Origin: an uncultured Eubacteriales bacterium | GTDB lineage: Bacteria > Bacillota > Clostridia > Oscillospirales > CAG-272 | Length of the DNA stretch: 46,528 nucleotides | Direction: 5' to 3' | Assembly: GCA_910586545.1 (NCBI GenBank) | Contig: CAJUIQ010000004.1 | Span: 31,131 to 77,658, forward strand | Shown here: piece by piece, positions 9,531-18,824 of the stretch | Layout of the letters: each line of letters opens with the position of its first letter | Numbering within the stretch: position 1 is the first letter of the stretch | Notes under the pieces: model-generated | The model's database searches: none | Seen by the model: the letters and a program-made list of their open reading frames with translations, nothing else | What the model was told of the DNA's origin: nothing | Program-made: the position numbers and the translations under genes

Positions 9531-9923
9531 TTGAAAATAGCAATAGAAAAAAAGAGCGTATGCCGACTTGGCATTTTGGCAGCGGTAGGCAGCGCCGCCG
9601 GATTTATCAATGGCTTTTTGGGAGCCGGCGGAGGGATTTTGTTGCTTTATATGTTTCATCGGCTCAATCCCAACAAAGACAGCGAGGGGGCAAGAGACGA
9701 TTTTGCATCTGTAGTGGCGGCGGTGCTTCCGCTGTGTGTGGTATCCGCTGTTAGTTACAGCAGTCGGGGCAGTCTGGACATGAATTTGTTTGTGCGATTT
9801 GTCCCGGGAGCGATTGCAGGCGGTATTGTTGGGGCATATCTTACGGATAAAATGGATACGAAGATTTTAAAAAATATTTTTGCGCTGATTATCGTGATTG
9901 CGGGAATAAATATGATATTTTAA
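9531..9923 (+). CDS. TauE/SafE (TSUP) family membrane protein, half-size
   Basis: Small membrane protein of 130 residues with the TSUP signature at the N-terminus (GFINGFLGAGGGILLL), followed by three further hydrophobic segments. The family exports or imports sulfite, sulfonates or other organic anions. Full-length members have about 250 residues in two such repeats; this has one, so it would need to dimerise or pair with a second half encoded elsewhere. I chose the TTG at 9531 because AAAGGG lies seven bases upstream; an earlier TTG at 9489 has no site. It converges on the Nif3-like gene. Confidence 0.82.
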   Translation: MKIAIEKKSVCRLGILAAVGSAAGFINGFLGAGGGILLLYMFHRLNPNKDSEGARDDFASVVAAVLPLCVVSAVSYSSRGSLDMNLFVRFVPGAIAGGIVGAYLTDKMDTKILKNIFALIIVIAGINMIF

Positions 9924-9952
9924 AAAGAGAGGGGCGACTCCCCTCTCTTACC
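9920..9952 (-). terminator. Hairpin terminator between TauE/SafE and Nif3-like genes
   Basis: AGAGAGGGG and its complement flank a short loop. Read on the minus strand, the second arm runs into TTTTTAAAA, so it best serves the Nif3-like gene. The stop codons of both genes border the stem. Confidence 0.8.
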
Positions 9953-10721
9953 GTTCGTAGACAAACAGATCCCCACATTCGAAATATCGTGCAGAAATCC
10001 CACCAAACTTACCGTGTATTTTTTGGGCCAGTGCCTCCATGGCGAATTTTTCACTTTGCACATGTCCCAGCAAAAGCATCGTTTTCTGCATGCCAAATTG
10101 AGCCGCCTCCCGTACCGGTTCGCCAAACTGCCATTCGCAGGCTTCTCCACAAATGGCAAGATCTATATCATTGGTAAAAAAAGGTTCATAAACGCTTTCG
10201 TCTCGAGCTCCCAGAAAAAGCCCTATTTTTTTTACAACGCCGTCTCGGCGCCCGATTCTTCGCAGGCAGGGGAGCTGCAAAGCCTGACAAATATCTTCTA
10301 TAATCTGTGCCGGCGAAGTGGGGGTATCCAATGTGAAATGCACTGCGCCATCAAAGTCGCCCTTCCAGCCAACAAGCTCCAGAAATACCTGACTTACATA
10401 GTCAACTCCCCGGAAGTGCATGGAGTTATGATATCGGTAAATCGTCATGCCCGTTTCTTCCACCAGCGCTTTTTTTTGATCCGACAGAGCCGATGGATGA
10501 AATTCGTCCAAATGATTATAGTAAGTAGGTTCATGGGTGATCAGCAGTTGGGCGCCCCAATCTGCCGCCTGCCGGAGTACCTGAGGCGTTGCGGCAAAGC
10601 AGACGGCAATTTTTTGCACTTCCCGCTCCGGCGTCCCCGCTTTGTAAGAATCTATCATTCCGTGCCAGCCTTCCATAAATTCTTTGCCGATAACCGCTTC
10701 CATAATTTCGATTGCTCTCAT
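9948..10721 (-). CDS. Nif3-like dinuclear metal centre hexameric protein
   Basis: 257-residue member of the NIF3/YbgI/YqfO family, often annotated as GTP cyclohydrolase I type 2 homologue; the true function is not settled. Metal ligands are suggested by LLITHEPTYY, the YRYHNSMHF segment, and the C-terminal histidine and glutamate in the LLLGHVQSEKFAME segment. Start at ATG 10721 (MRAIEIMEAV) with GGAGA five bases before; the frame is open further upstream but has no conserved sequence or ribosome site there. The gene is divergent from dapA, with 142 bp between the two starts. Confidence 0.9.
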   Translation of the reverse strand: MRAIEIMEAVIGKEFMEGWHGMIDSYKAGTPEREVQKIAVCFAATPQVLRQAADWGAQLLITHEPTYYNHLDEFHPSALSDQKKALVEETGMTIYRYHNSMHFRGVDYVSQVFLELVGWKGDFDGAVHFTLDTPTSPAQIIEDICQALQLPCLRRIGRRDGVVKKIGLFLGARDESVYEPFFTNDIDLAICGEACEWQFGEPVREAAQFGMQKTMLLLGHVQSEKFAMEALAQKIHGKFGGISARYFECGDLFVYER

Positions 10722-10754
10722 ATAAATCTCCGCTTTGTCGTAGTATTTTTTCTC

Positions 10755-10783
10755 AGTATACCACAATTCGTTCCCATCGGCAA
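10755..10783 (-). promoter_or_regulatory. Predicted promoter for the Nif3-like gene
   Basis: TTGCCG-N17-TATACT on the minus strand, about 34 bases upstream of the ATG at 10721. The -10 is one base from consensus. Confidence 0.65.
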
Positions 10784-10863
10784 ATTTTTCCCCAACCAGG
10801 CAGGGATGAATATACTGAAAACAAGGAACATACAAATTTTATATTTTGAAAGGCGGTTTACAT

Positions 10864-11745
10864 ATGAAAGTACCTTTTACAGGCTGCGGGACAGCGATTG
10901 TCACGCCCATGCGGGATGGGGGCGTGGATTTCGACGCCTTGGCGCGGCTGATTGAATATCAGATGGAAAATGGTGTGGCTGCGATTATTCCCTGCGGAAC
11001 CACCGGCGAAGCGCCTACCCTTAGCGGAGAAGAAAAAAAGCGGGTGATCTCGTTTACGATTCGACGGGTAGATGGAAGAATTCCTGTGATTGCCGGATGC
11101 GGTTCTCCTTCGACGGAATACGCGGCGGAGTATGCGGCAGATGCAGAAAAAGCGGGTGCTGACGGGGTTTTGGTAGTTACACCATATTATAATAAAGCTA
11201 CGGATCAGGGAATTTATTTCCACTACAAAACAATTGCAGACCAGGTCAAAATTCCGGTGATCGCCTATAATGTGCCGTCCCGTACGGGACTTTGCATCAG
11301 CGAGAGCTCTTATGAACTGCTGTGCACCATACCAAATTTATGCGGGATAAAAGAAGCTTCGGCAAATGTAGGCTATGCGGAGCGAATTGCTGTTGCCTAT
11401 GGGAGGCAGCTTGGAGTATACAGCGGTTGTGACGAACTGACAGCACCCATTTATGCGGTGGGGGGATGCGGTGTTGTATCTGTACTGTCCAATATTATGC
11501 CAGAGGCTATGGTACGTCTGTGTGATTTGTGTGCGAGAGGACGGCTTCAGGATGCGGCAGCGCTTCAGCAGGAGCTGTATCCTATGATTCGGGCGCTGTT
11601 TTCTGAAGTAAGCCCCATTCCGGTAAAGACGGCGCTAAGCCTTATGGGACTGTGTAGCGACGAAATGCGCCTGCCCTTATGTCCCATGAGTCGGGAAGCG
11701 CGAGATAGACTGGAGCGGGAGATGAAGCGGCAGGGCATAGTATAA
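10864..11745 (+). CDS. dapA: 4-hydroxy-tetrahydrodipicolinate synthase
   Basis: Condenses pyruvate with aspartate semialdehyde, the first committed step to diaminopimelate and lysine. 293 residues, the usual length. Visible: the GTTGEAPTLS phosphate/substrate loop, the Schiff-base lysine in CGIKEAS near 162, the catalytic tyrosine in YNVPSRTG near 134, and the TPYYNK motif. The start is the ATG at 10864, with AAAGGCGG about seven bases upstream; a TTG six codons earlier overlaps that ribosome site. It stands alone, not beside other dap genes. I see no lysine riboswitch in the 142-bp upstream gap. Confidence 0.97.
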   Translation: MKVPFTGCGTAIVTPMRDGGVDFDALARLIEYQMENGVAAIIPCGTTGEAPTLSGEEKKRVISFTIRRVDGRIPVIAGCGSPSTEYAAEYAADAEKAGADGVLVVTPYYNKATDQGIYFHYKTIADQVKIPVIAYNVPSRTGLCISESSYELLCTIPNLCGIKEASANVGYAERIAVAYGRQLGVYSGCDELTAPIYAVGGCGVVSVLSNIMPEAMVRLCDLCARGRLQDAAALQQELYPMIRALFSEVSPIPVKTALSLMGLCSDEMRLPLCPMSREARDRLEREMKRQGIV

Positions 11746-11747
11746 TT

Positions 11748-11794
11748 GTTTTTATCAAAAAAGCAGCGAAAAACGCTGCTTTTTTGATAAAAAC
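11748..11794 (+). terminator. Strong hairpin terminator after dapA
   Basis: A perfect 21-bp stem with a five-A loop. The inner GCAGCG/CGCTGC core is followed by a T-run. The perfect A/T outer stem makes it symmetrical. It insulates the RHS gene from dapA transcription. Confidence 0.9.
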
Positions 11795-11817
11795 AAACAA
11801 AAGTTTGTTCAAACAAG

Positions 11818-11846
11818 TTGACAATGTAACAATAAATTGTTACAAT
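11818..11846 (+). promoter_or_regulatory. Predicted promoter of the RHS gene with palindromic operator
   Basis: TTGACA-N17-TACAAT, nearly consensus. A perfect inverted repeat, TGTAACAA-TAAA-TTGTTACA (11825-11844), fills the spacer and enters the -10, where a bound protein would block RNA polymerase. More A/T-rich partial dyads (GTTTG-TT-CAAAC upstream, GTTAAC downstream) flank it. The regulator is unknown. Confidence 0.7.
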
Positions 11847-11879
11847 TATGTTAACAATAAAAATAAAGGAGAAACACAA

Positions 11880-14800
11880 ATGAGACAGCTTTGGAAAGCA
11901 GCGCTTGGCGTAATAATAATGATAGCCATCGTAGCGCAGACAATCCCTCTGGTAGGAGCGGCGGAAGCTTTACAGAATGAGCTTGCGGTATCAGAGGAGG
12001 GACAGAGAGACTATAAAACGGACCTTTTTGACGAAAGTATTTTTGAGGAAGCAGAAGAAGCCAAACTTCTTCCATATCCGATTGCGGAAATTACGGAAGA
12101 GAGAGATACGTATACAAAAGTGTTTCGTATGAGTGACGGCTCTTATACGGCGGCGGTGTATCCTCAGCCTGTTCACTTTGAACAGGACGGCGAGATGAAG
12201 GAAATTGACAATACGCTAAAACTTGTGACTGAAGATGGTCGAAGCTGGTACAAAAATCAGCAATCGTCCGTCCAATTTTCACTACCGGCACACATGGCGG
12301 CGTTTTCGCCGATACAGGTGGAAGCAGCCGACGGATCCCAAATATCGTTTGTTATGCGGACAGGACAGGGAAAGAGAGCGGCAGTTGCCATTAAGCCGGA
12401 TATTGATGGACAGACGGCGAAGCTGCGGGAGTTTGTGGAGGCAGATACACTTTCCGAAGAACAGTTTGAGGCGGCATATCACAAAAGCCCCGCTCAGGTA
12501 GAAAATCCGGGGAACTTAACAAAAGAAGAGGCTCGAGCAGAACTGACTGAACTGGGGCTGCAGGTGGAAAAGAATACTGCTGCGGTGACTTATCGTGAGA
12601 TGACGGAAGGGGTAGACTTACGATACAGCCTCCAGGGAACACAGCTAAAAGAAGAGATTATTTTAAACAAGCTTCCAATGGAAGAGCGGTTTATTTTTAC
12701 CATTCAGTCTCCTACTCTGCAGGCGGTTTTGATGGAGGATGGAAGCGTCGACTTTATAGACGAGGCGGGAACGGCGCAAATGCATATTGCGGCTCCGTTC
12801 ATGTACGATGCGGCGGGAGCATCCTCGGGAGCTATTGAAGTAGAACTGATTGAGGCGGACGGCGGTCTTTATTTTTATGAGCTTGTCCCGGATCGGACAT
12901 GGCTGACCGATGCGAAGCGCGCTTATCCTGTAATCATTGACCCGCCTTTGCAAACTGGTGATGTAACTACTGTGAAAGATACCACGGCGGTATTTGGAAC
13001 CAGCAAGGGCAATCTTGCTACCAGTGGGGAAAAGGTGTATTTGAAGGCGGGGCTGCGGTATGACAGCTCTACTGGTAAAAAAGCGGAAGTACAGTCTATG
13101 CTTTATTCTCCGCTGCCCGCCGCTCTTACAAAGCACAGCGGCGTACGCCTGCTGCAGGCACGTATTTATATACATGGATATAACATGGGCTTTGCGTCTT
13201 GTGCCAATACGCTGCAATTAAATGCATATCGGATTACAAAAGACTGGGATACATCTAATATGAACGACACGGATGTAATCTGTCTGGATGCGAACGGAAA
13301 TGCGGACTATTCCGATGTTCTGGATTTTATTCGGGTGAATGACTCCGGACAAAATTACTTTGACTGGTATGCGATAGATATTACCAAAGCGGCGCAGCAA
13401 TGGCTGGACGGCTTATCCCCCAACTATGGAGTAGCTTTGCGGGCCACAGGACTTGGCAGCTTGGAGAATTTTGCGCGTTTTTACGACAGCACCAATACCC
13501 AAACTGCCGCCGCGTGTCCGAAGTTCGCCTATCAATATCGGGACGCAAAAGGCGTGGAGGATTATTGGACCTTCACCTCTGTACAGGCGGGCAGAAACGG
13601 GACGGCCGCTGTGAATAATTTCAACGGGAACCCGGTAGTGGTGCAGGACCTGTGCGCCAGCACAGGTGAACGTATGCCTGTCAGCTTGTCCCTGATATAC
13701 AGCATGAACAGCAATGAGAGCCTTAAAGCGGGTTTGGGCTTTTGGCGCACCAATTATCATATGTATATTGAGTCATGTGATATTCAGTTTCAGGGCGTCA
13801 AATATCCCTATTGCTTTGTGGACAGCGACGGAACGCGGCACTATTTATATGAAAAAGACGGTAAGTATATAGACGAGGACGGTCTCGGGCTGGAAATGAC
13901 GGTGATCAACGAGGCGGATCATCGCTATAAAATGATCACTAAAGATAAAACAGAAATCAAATTTGACTGGTTCGGACGTCTGAAGCGGATTACGGATGGG
14001 AACGGCAATTATAACCGGGTTTTGTATGTATCTATGACGGATGCGGCAAATCATGCGATTTCTGCCATCGAAGAAGGCGGAAGTGGTTCTTCCGATATCC
14101 GGACTACCACCTTTTCCTATTCCGGTGCCACCGTGCGTATTACCCCTCCGGGACAAAACAACCTTGCTCTGGTTTACAGCGGTTCCAATCGGGCCTGGCT
14201 GGATTCTATTTACTATCCAGACAGCAGTGGTACCGCAACCGGCGGCGCAGTGGCGTTTACTTATAACACTGGAACCGGTGCATTGCTTACGGTAACAGAT
14301 GGGTATGGCCGCAGTACGAAGCTTACCTATACAGCCGGCGGCAACCGCATCGCAAAGCTGCAATATGGCGGAGGCGGCGTCTACAGCTATACATACAATT
14401 TTGCATATGCCTGGAACGCAACTACGGTGACGGACCAGGACGGCCGTGCCGTTACATATCAGTTCAACAATGCAGGCCATACGGTAGGCGTGGTGGATCA
14501 TACCTCTTCTATGGGACAAAGCTATGCCTACGGCGCCCCGGGAGGCACAAAAACCGGTGAAGAGAATAAGCTGCTGAGCGTGTCTAAAACCATTACGCCC
14601 AGTCAGAATCGAATCAACAGCGGCAGCTTTTTCTCGCCTGCTTCTGTAGAGCAGTATACGATTTATCCGGATAACGGGGGCTTTGCTAAAGCGCATGTAT
14701 ATGGCCCAGGCAACAGCAGTCCCAACAGTATGTATATGTCCAAAACAGCTGCATGCAACGAGGCGCGGTTTGTGTACGTAACAGTGCATAATCTTTCTGC

Positions 14801-17800
14801 CGGGAAATATACGCTGTCCGGTTATATACGTACCGACGGGGCGCTGTCGGGCAAAGGTGTGTACCTTGGCGCCAATATTTTTAATGCGAATGGTTACCGC
14901 AACGGAGCAGGTTCTGTTTATGTCAACGATACCGGAGGCGAGTGGGTTCGTGTCCAGATCCCCTTTCAGGTGCAGGCAGGGGATACCTATGCCCATGTAG
15001 GTATTTATTTCAATGAGGACACTCACGGCAGCGCATGGCTGGACGATATTCAATTGGAGTACGGCGATGGTGCGGGCAGCTTCAACTATGTGTATAATAA
15101 CCAGTTTTTGAGCAGCTGCAGCGGCTGGTCCCGCAGCGCCGGCGTTACAGACGGCAATAGAGAAGCGGCAGCCCCTGCCAATGTGCACAGACAGGTAAAC
15201 TTTACCGGCAGTTCTACGGAGGCAAAACAGATCGGCCAGCGGCTGTATGCAGGCGGCAATCAGGGAGATGTATTCATTTTTGGCGGATGGGCAAGAGCAA
15301 ATTCCATTCCTCTGGACGCAGCGCTGCAAACTTCCAACACAGGACTTGCAACAAAAGCCGGCACGCCTACCTTTGCCCTGCATCTAACATTTTATAAGAG
15401 CGATGTAAAGGTGGGAGATACTGTCACGGTGCCTTTCAATCATGGCGTCACCGGATGGCAATATGTTACCGGCAAAGCTTTGGCTCCCGGAGCGTACGAC
15501 AGCGTACAGTATGTCTTTTCCTACAACTATAATACCGGAAGCGTAGCATTCGGCAGTCCGTTCCTATATAAAGAAAGCTATGGCCAGAGCTATACCTATG
15601 ACGGCTCCGGTAATGTGGTGTCCAGCGAGAGCGCCGCTGAAACCAACGCGCGCTTTGCTTATACAAACGAATATCTTACGAGAAGCCTCAGCCCCAGCGG
15701 AAGCGGATATGTTTACAACTACAACGGTAAAACTCATAACATGCAGTATGCCCTGTCATCTTCGGGACAGCGGGTGGATGTAACCTATAACAGTACGGGC
15801 GGCGCAACCAAAATGGAAATTTCCGAAATTGATATCGCGCCGCTGACTACCGGATCAGCCTGCTATATTATCAGCGGGAAAACAGGCCGTGCCTTGACCA
15901 ATGACGGGGGCGTCGCAAAGATGCGGGACTGGAAGATCGGAGATAAGGATCAGCAGTGGTGGCTGTTTAATATAGCGGATACCGTCCATACGATACGTCC
16001 TGTGACCAATGGAGATTACGCGCTCTATGCCGGAAGCAGCAGCGACATGCGAGTTGACTACCTTGGATGGGGAGGAACCCCGGCTCAGTATCGGTTTGGG
16101 ATCCATGCGGACGGAGACGGTGTATACCGTATAGTGGCGGGATACAGCGATTATGTGAGGCAGATACGCGAGGGAGAGGGACCGGACCCCGGCAGCGCAA
16201 CGCAACCCCTGACCACAGGAACAGTCATATCATGGGGAACCAAATATCGTACACAGAATGAAGTATGGTATTTTGTGCTAGTAGACTCGAAAACTCCCCA
16301 GCGGATGGAAAGCAGCGCTGCGTACACGGCAGACGGGCATCACGTTGCCAGCGCAACAGACAGCCTGGGAAATACCACAGAATATACCTACAACGCGGGA
16401 GGGCTGTTGTCGCAGGTAAAGAACGCGAAGGGAGAAACAGAAGAGTATACCTATGACCGGGTAAACCGAACCAAAACAGTGGCGTCGGGAGGAAGTAAGG
16501 CAGAGTATACCTACGCGAAGGATCAGCTGACGGAAATCAGCATGAACGACGGAGAGGCGAAATACCACTTTGACTATGACGCGCTGGGGCGGAAGATCGC
16601 GACACAAACATCGCGGGCGGACAGCGGAAAACACTGGCTGGCAGAGTATACATATACGAAAAACAACATGACGTCGCAGAGATACAGCAACGGAGTGCAG
16701 GTGGATTTCGGATATGATAATCTGGACCGGCTGGTGGAGAAGCGATACGGAGACTTCAGAACCGGACCGATCCGGTACAGCTATGACCCGAACGGGAATT
16801 TGTATAAGGTATCGGACGGGCTGTGGAGCGTAGGAATCGAGACGGAATATACATATGACCTGGCCGGACGGATAGTAGGCGTGCGTGCAGCGGAGTATGG
16901 GACGCAGAATCACCGTGCGTCGATGGAAAAGAGGTATACGGACCAAAAAGGCACGGTGGAGAGTCAGCGAGTAGAAATATACGGGACAGGAAACCGTGCT
17001 GTGGAGACGGCGAAGTATACGTACCGGTATGGAGACTACCGTGCGCATGAGATGCCAGGGGTGGTGTATGACGTAGATAGAAACGGGGAAGCATTCCTGA
17101 AGTATACGTATGACGGACTGGGAAGAGTGACAAGCCGGCAGGTAGGAGGACTGACGGGGAAGGAGAGCTATACGTACAGTCCGGGACCGAATGGGACGGC
17201 GACCACACAGGTGCAGAAGTTCAGAGACCTGCAAGGGCTGGAAACTACCTATACGTACGATGCGAACGGAAATATAACGGCAGCGGACAGCGAAGAAGCA
17301 AACGACTGGTATGTTTACGATGCTTTAGGAAGAATGGTGCGCGCGAATAACGGCGACGGAGATGTAAGGCTGACAGAGACATACGAATACGATGCTCGAG
17401 GGAATATTGTGTCTCGAACAAGATACAGCTATACGACTGCGGAAACGCCGACAAGGCCGAAGAAGACGATCACGTACAAGTATGAGGACGACAGCTGGGC
17501 GGACCTGCTGACGGAATACGACGGAGAGACGCTGACATATGACAACATAGGGAACCCGCTGACATACCGTGACGGCATGACGATGAGCTGGAAGCATGGA
17601 AGAAGTCTGCGGGATATACAAAAAGGCGGAGAGACGCTGGGAACGTATAACTACAACGGAGACGGGCTTCGGACATACAAGAGTACAAACGGGAACGGAA
17701 CGGTAGAGTATCATATTCTGGACGGAACGTATGTGGGACAGACGCAGACGATTAACGGGAAGACCTACCATACGCTGTATTTGTACGATGATACGGGAAG

Positions 17801-18806
17801 CATCATAGGACTGCAAGATAATGGAGAGACGTACTACTTTGTGAAGAACCTGCAGGGAGACGTAATAGGAATACTGGACAGCGCGGGAGAAGCAGTAGGG
17901 TATTATTTCTATGATGTGTGGGGAAATATAGCAAAAGTATACAAGAATTCGAACTGGGATCAGGTAAGCGACCCAGAACATATTGCCCTGAGAAACCCGT
18001 TCCGATACAGAGGATACATGTACGACGAGGAGAGCGGACTGTATTATCTGCAGAGCCGGTACTATGACCCTGTAATAGGTAGATTTGTCAATGCGGACAA
18101 TCAGATAACTACTGGTAGTGATATGACCGGAACGAACCTGTTTACATATTGCGGGAATAACCCGGCGAACAGAATTGACCCTACAGGTGAAGCTTGGTGG
18201 CATTGGGCGCTTGGTGCTGTGGTGGTTGCAGCGTGTGCGGTAGCAACTGTTGTTACAGCAGGAGGATTTGCGGCAGCGGCAGGCGCAGTAGCGTCTGTTG
18301 GCAGTGGAATGGCTGCTGCAACAACGGCATCTACTGTAGCCGCTGGTGCTTTTGTTGGATCGGGAGCAGCGTTTGGAACGGCAGCGTTTGTAGCTGCTGG
18401 AACCTCCAATTCACCACAGGAGTTTGCAAGTAAAGGCAACTGGGGAACTGTGGCGGCAACTGCTGGTGGCGCTATTTTAGGCGGAGCAAATGCTTATACA
18501 ATGACCACAAAAGGTTTCTCCGCGACTACAACAAAAGCAAAAACAAGCCAGTCAGCATCACGTGGCTCAACAGGTAGAACGCAACCGGTTAATTTAAGAG
18601 AACAACTTGCAATGGAACAGGTAAAATCAAATCCGTTTGAAGGTACATTGTTGAAAAAAATTACAATGAAAGATCCTCTTTGGCCCGCTTCGGAAGGATG
18701 GGTAAAGATGCAGCAAATTATTCCTACTTCACAAGGAGATATAAATATTCATTATGTCTATAATGAGACACTAGAACTGTTCGATGATTTTAAGTTTAAT
18801 CCATAA
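11880..18806 (+). CDS. Secreted RHS/YD-repeat polymorphic toxin protein (WapA-like)
   Basis: 2,308 residues. Start ATG 11880 follows AAAGGAG at eight bases. A Sec signal peptide (about 1-30, ending VGAAEA) exports it. Order by inspection: an N-terminal region; a DNRLRE-like module (about 355-540, from YPVIIDPPLQ); beta-rich YD sections; two carbohydrate-binding-like jelly-roll modules (about 920-1240); a ricin-type beta-trefoil-like module (about 1325-1460, with DQQWWLF); dense YD repeats (1487-1967); the RHS core ending YYLQSRYYDP and the cage-closing RIDPTG near 2100. After that comes a Gly/Ala-rich hydrophobic stretch and a unique C-terminal tip of about 75 residues (from NLREQLAMEQ to DDFKFNP), the presumed toxin. 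The tip family is not recognised; its size and final beta-hairpin resemble small RNase toxins (inference). Codon choice shifts near 16270. Confidence 0.9.
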   Translation: MRQLWKAALGVIIMIAIVAQTIPLVGAAEALQNELAVSEEGQRDYKTDLFDESIFEEAEEAKLLPYPIAEITEERDTYTKVFRMSDGSYTAAVYPQPVHFEQDGEMKEIDNTLKLVTEDGRSWYKNQQSSVQFSLPAHMAAFSPIQVEAADGSQISFVMRTGQGKRAAVAIKPDIDGQTAKLREFVEADTLSEEQFEAAYHKSPAQVENPGNLTKEEARAELTELGLQVEKNTAAVTYREMTEGVDLRYSLQGTQLKEEIILNKLPMEERFIFTIQSPTLQAVLMEDGSVDFIDEAGTAQMHIAAPFMYDAAGASSGAIEVELIEADGGLYFYELVPDRTWLTDAKRAYPVIIDPPLQTGDVTTVKDTTAVFGTSKGNLATSGEKVYLKAGLRYDSSTGKKAEVQSMLYSPLPAALTKHSGVRLLQARIYIHGYNMGFASCANTLQLNAYRITKDWDTSNMNDTDVICLDANGNADYSDVLDFIRVNDSGQNYFDWYAIDITKAAQQWLDGLSPNYGVALRATGLGSLENFARFYDSTNTQTAAACPKFAYQYRDAKGVEDYWTFTSVQAGRNGTAAVNNFNGNPVVVQDLCASTGERMPVSLSLIYSMNSNESLKAGLGFWRTNYHMYIESCDIQFQGVKYPYCFVDSDGTRHYLYEKDGKYIDEDGLGLEMTVINEADHRYKMITKDKTEIKFDWFGRLKRITDGNGNYNRVLYVSMTDAANHAISAIEEGGSGSSDIRTTTFSYSGATVRITPPGQNNLALVYSGSNRAWLDSIYYPDSSGTATGGAVAFTYNTGTGALLTVTDGYGRSTKLTYTAGGNRIAKLQYGGGGVYSYTYNFAYAWNATTVTDQDGRAVTYQFNNAGHTVGVVDHTSSMGQSYAYGAPGGTKTGEENKLLSVSKTITPSQNRINSGSFFSPASVEQYTIYPDNGGFAKAHVYGPGNSSPNSMYMSKTAACNEARFVYVTVHNLSAGKYTLSGYIRTDGALSGKGVYLGANIFNANGYRNGAGSVYVNDTGGEWVRVQIPFQVQAGDTYAHVGIYFNEDTHGSAWLDDIQLEYGDGAGSFNYVYNNQFLSSCSGWSRSAGVTDGNREAAAPANVHRQVNFTGSSTEAKQIGQRLYAGGNQGDVFIFGGWARANSIPLDAALQTSNTGLATKAGTPTFALHLTFYKSDVKVGDTVTVPFNHGVTGWQYVTGKALAPGAYDSVQYVFSYNYNTGSVAFGSPFLYKESYGQSYTYDGSGNVVSSESAAETNARFAYTNEYLTRSLSPSGSGYVYNYNGKTHNMQYALSSSGQRVDVTYNSTGGATKMEISEIDIAPLTTGSACYIISGKTGRALTNDGGVAKMRDWKIGDKDQQWWLFNIADTVHTIRPVTNGDYALYAGSSSDMRVDYLGWGGTPAQYRFGIHADGDGVYRIVAGYSDYVRQIREGEGPDPGSATQPLTTGTVISWGTKYRTQNEVWYFVLVDSKTPQRMESSAAYTADGHHVASATDSLGNTTEYTYNAGGLLSQVKNAKGETEEYTYDRVNRTKTVASGGSKAEYTYAKDQLTEISMNDGEAKYHFDYDALGRKIATQTSRADSGKHWLAEYTYTKNNMTSQRYSNGVQVDFGYDNLDRLVEKRYGDFRTGPIRYSYDPNGNLYKVSDGLWSVGIETEYTYDLAGRIVGVRAAEYGTQNHRASMEKRYTDQKGTVESQRVEIYGTGNRAVETAKYTYRYGDYRAHEMPGVVYDVDRNGEAFLKYTYDGLGRVTSRQVGGLTGKESYTYSPGPNGTATTQVQKFRDLQGLETTYTYDANGNITAADSEEANDWYVYDALGRMVRANNGDGDVRLTETYEYDARGNIVSRTRYSYTTAETPTRPKKTITYKYEDDSWADLLTEYDGETLTYDNIGNPLTYRDGMTMSWKHGRSLRDIQKGGETLGTYNYNGDGLRTYKSTNGNGTVEYHILDGTYVGQTQTINGKTYHTLYLYDDTGSIIGLQDNGETYYFVKNLQGDVIGILDSAGEAVGYYFYDVWGNIAKVYKNSNWDQVSDPEHIALRNPFRYRGYMYDEESGLYYLQSRYYDPVIGRFVNADNQITTGSDMTGTNLFTYCGNNPANRIDPTGEAWWHWALGAVVVAACAVATVVTAGGFAAAAGAVASVGSGMAAATTASTVAAGAFVGSGAAFGTAAFVAAGTSNSPQEFASKGNWGTVAATAGGAILGGANAYTMTTKGFSATTTKAKTSQSASRGSTGRTQPVNLREQLAMEQVKSNPFEGTLLKKITMKDPLWPASEGWVKMQQIIPTSQGDINIHYVYNETLELFDDFKFNP
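17391..17532 (+). repeat. RHS core segment duplicated at 20972-21113
   Basis: Source copy of a 142-bp direct repeat; by eye it differs from the downstream copy at about seven positions. It lies in the YD-repeat part of the RHS gene, about 250 bp before the segment shared with the orphan tip. Confidence 0.9.
17781..18098 (+). repeat. RHS core 318-bp direct repeat, copy 1
   Basis: Matches 19306-19623 with about five differences by eye. It encodes the end of the RHS core from LYDDTGS to FVNAD; identity stops sharply at the FVNAD codons, where the two tips diverge. Such shared cores allow recombination to swap tips. Confidence 0.95.
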
Positions 18807-18824
18807 AGTAGGGAGAGTGTAATT

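Noticed and set aside
10722..10863. Lysine riboswitch upstream of dapA
   Set aside because: The 142-bp gap is too short and lacks the conserved lysine-element core; it holds divergent start regions only.
13845..15383. 512-codon minus-strand open frame
   Set aside because: It lies entirely antisense to the RHS gene, has Cys/Arg/His-rich low-quality sequence with no family features, and arises from the codon bias of the sense strand.
17000..18100. Tandem repeat or CRISPR-like periodicity in the RHS gene
   Set aside because: The periodicity is at the protein level (YD repeats); there are no identical DNA repeats with spacers.
16278..18203. Two long minus-strand frames (318 and 292 codons) under the YD repeats
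   Set aside because: Antisense shadows of repetitive coding sequence; no ribosome sites and no recognisable domains.
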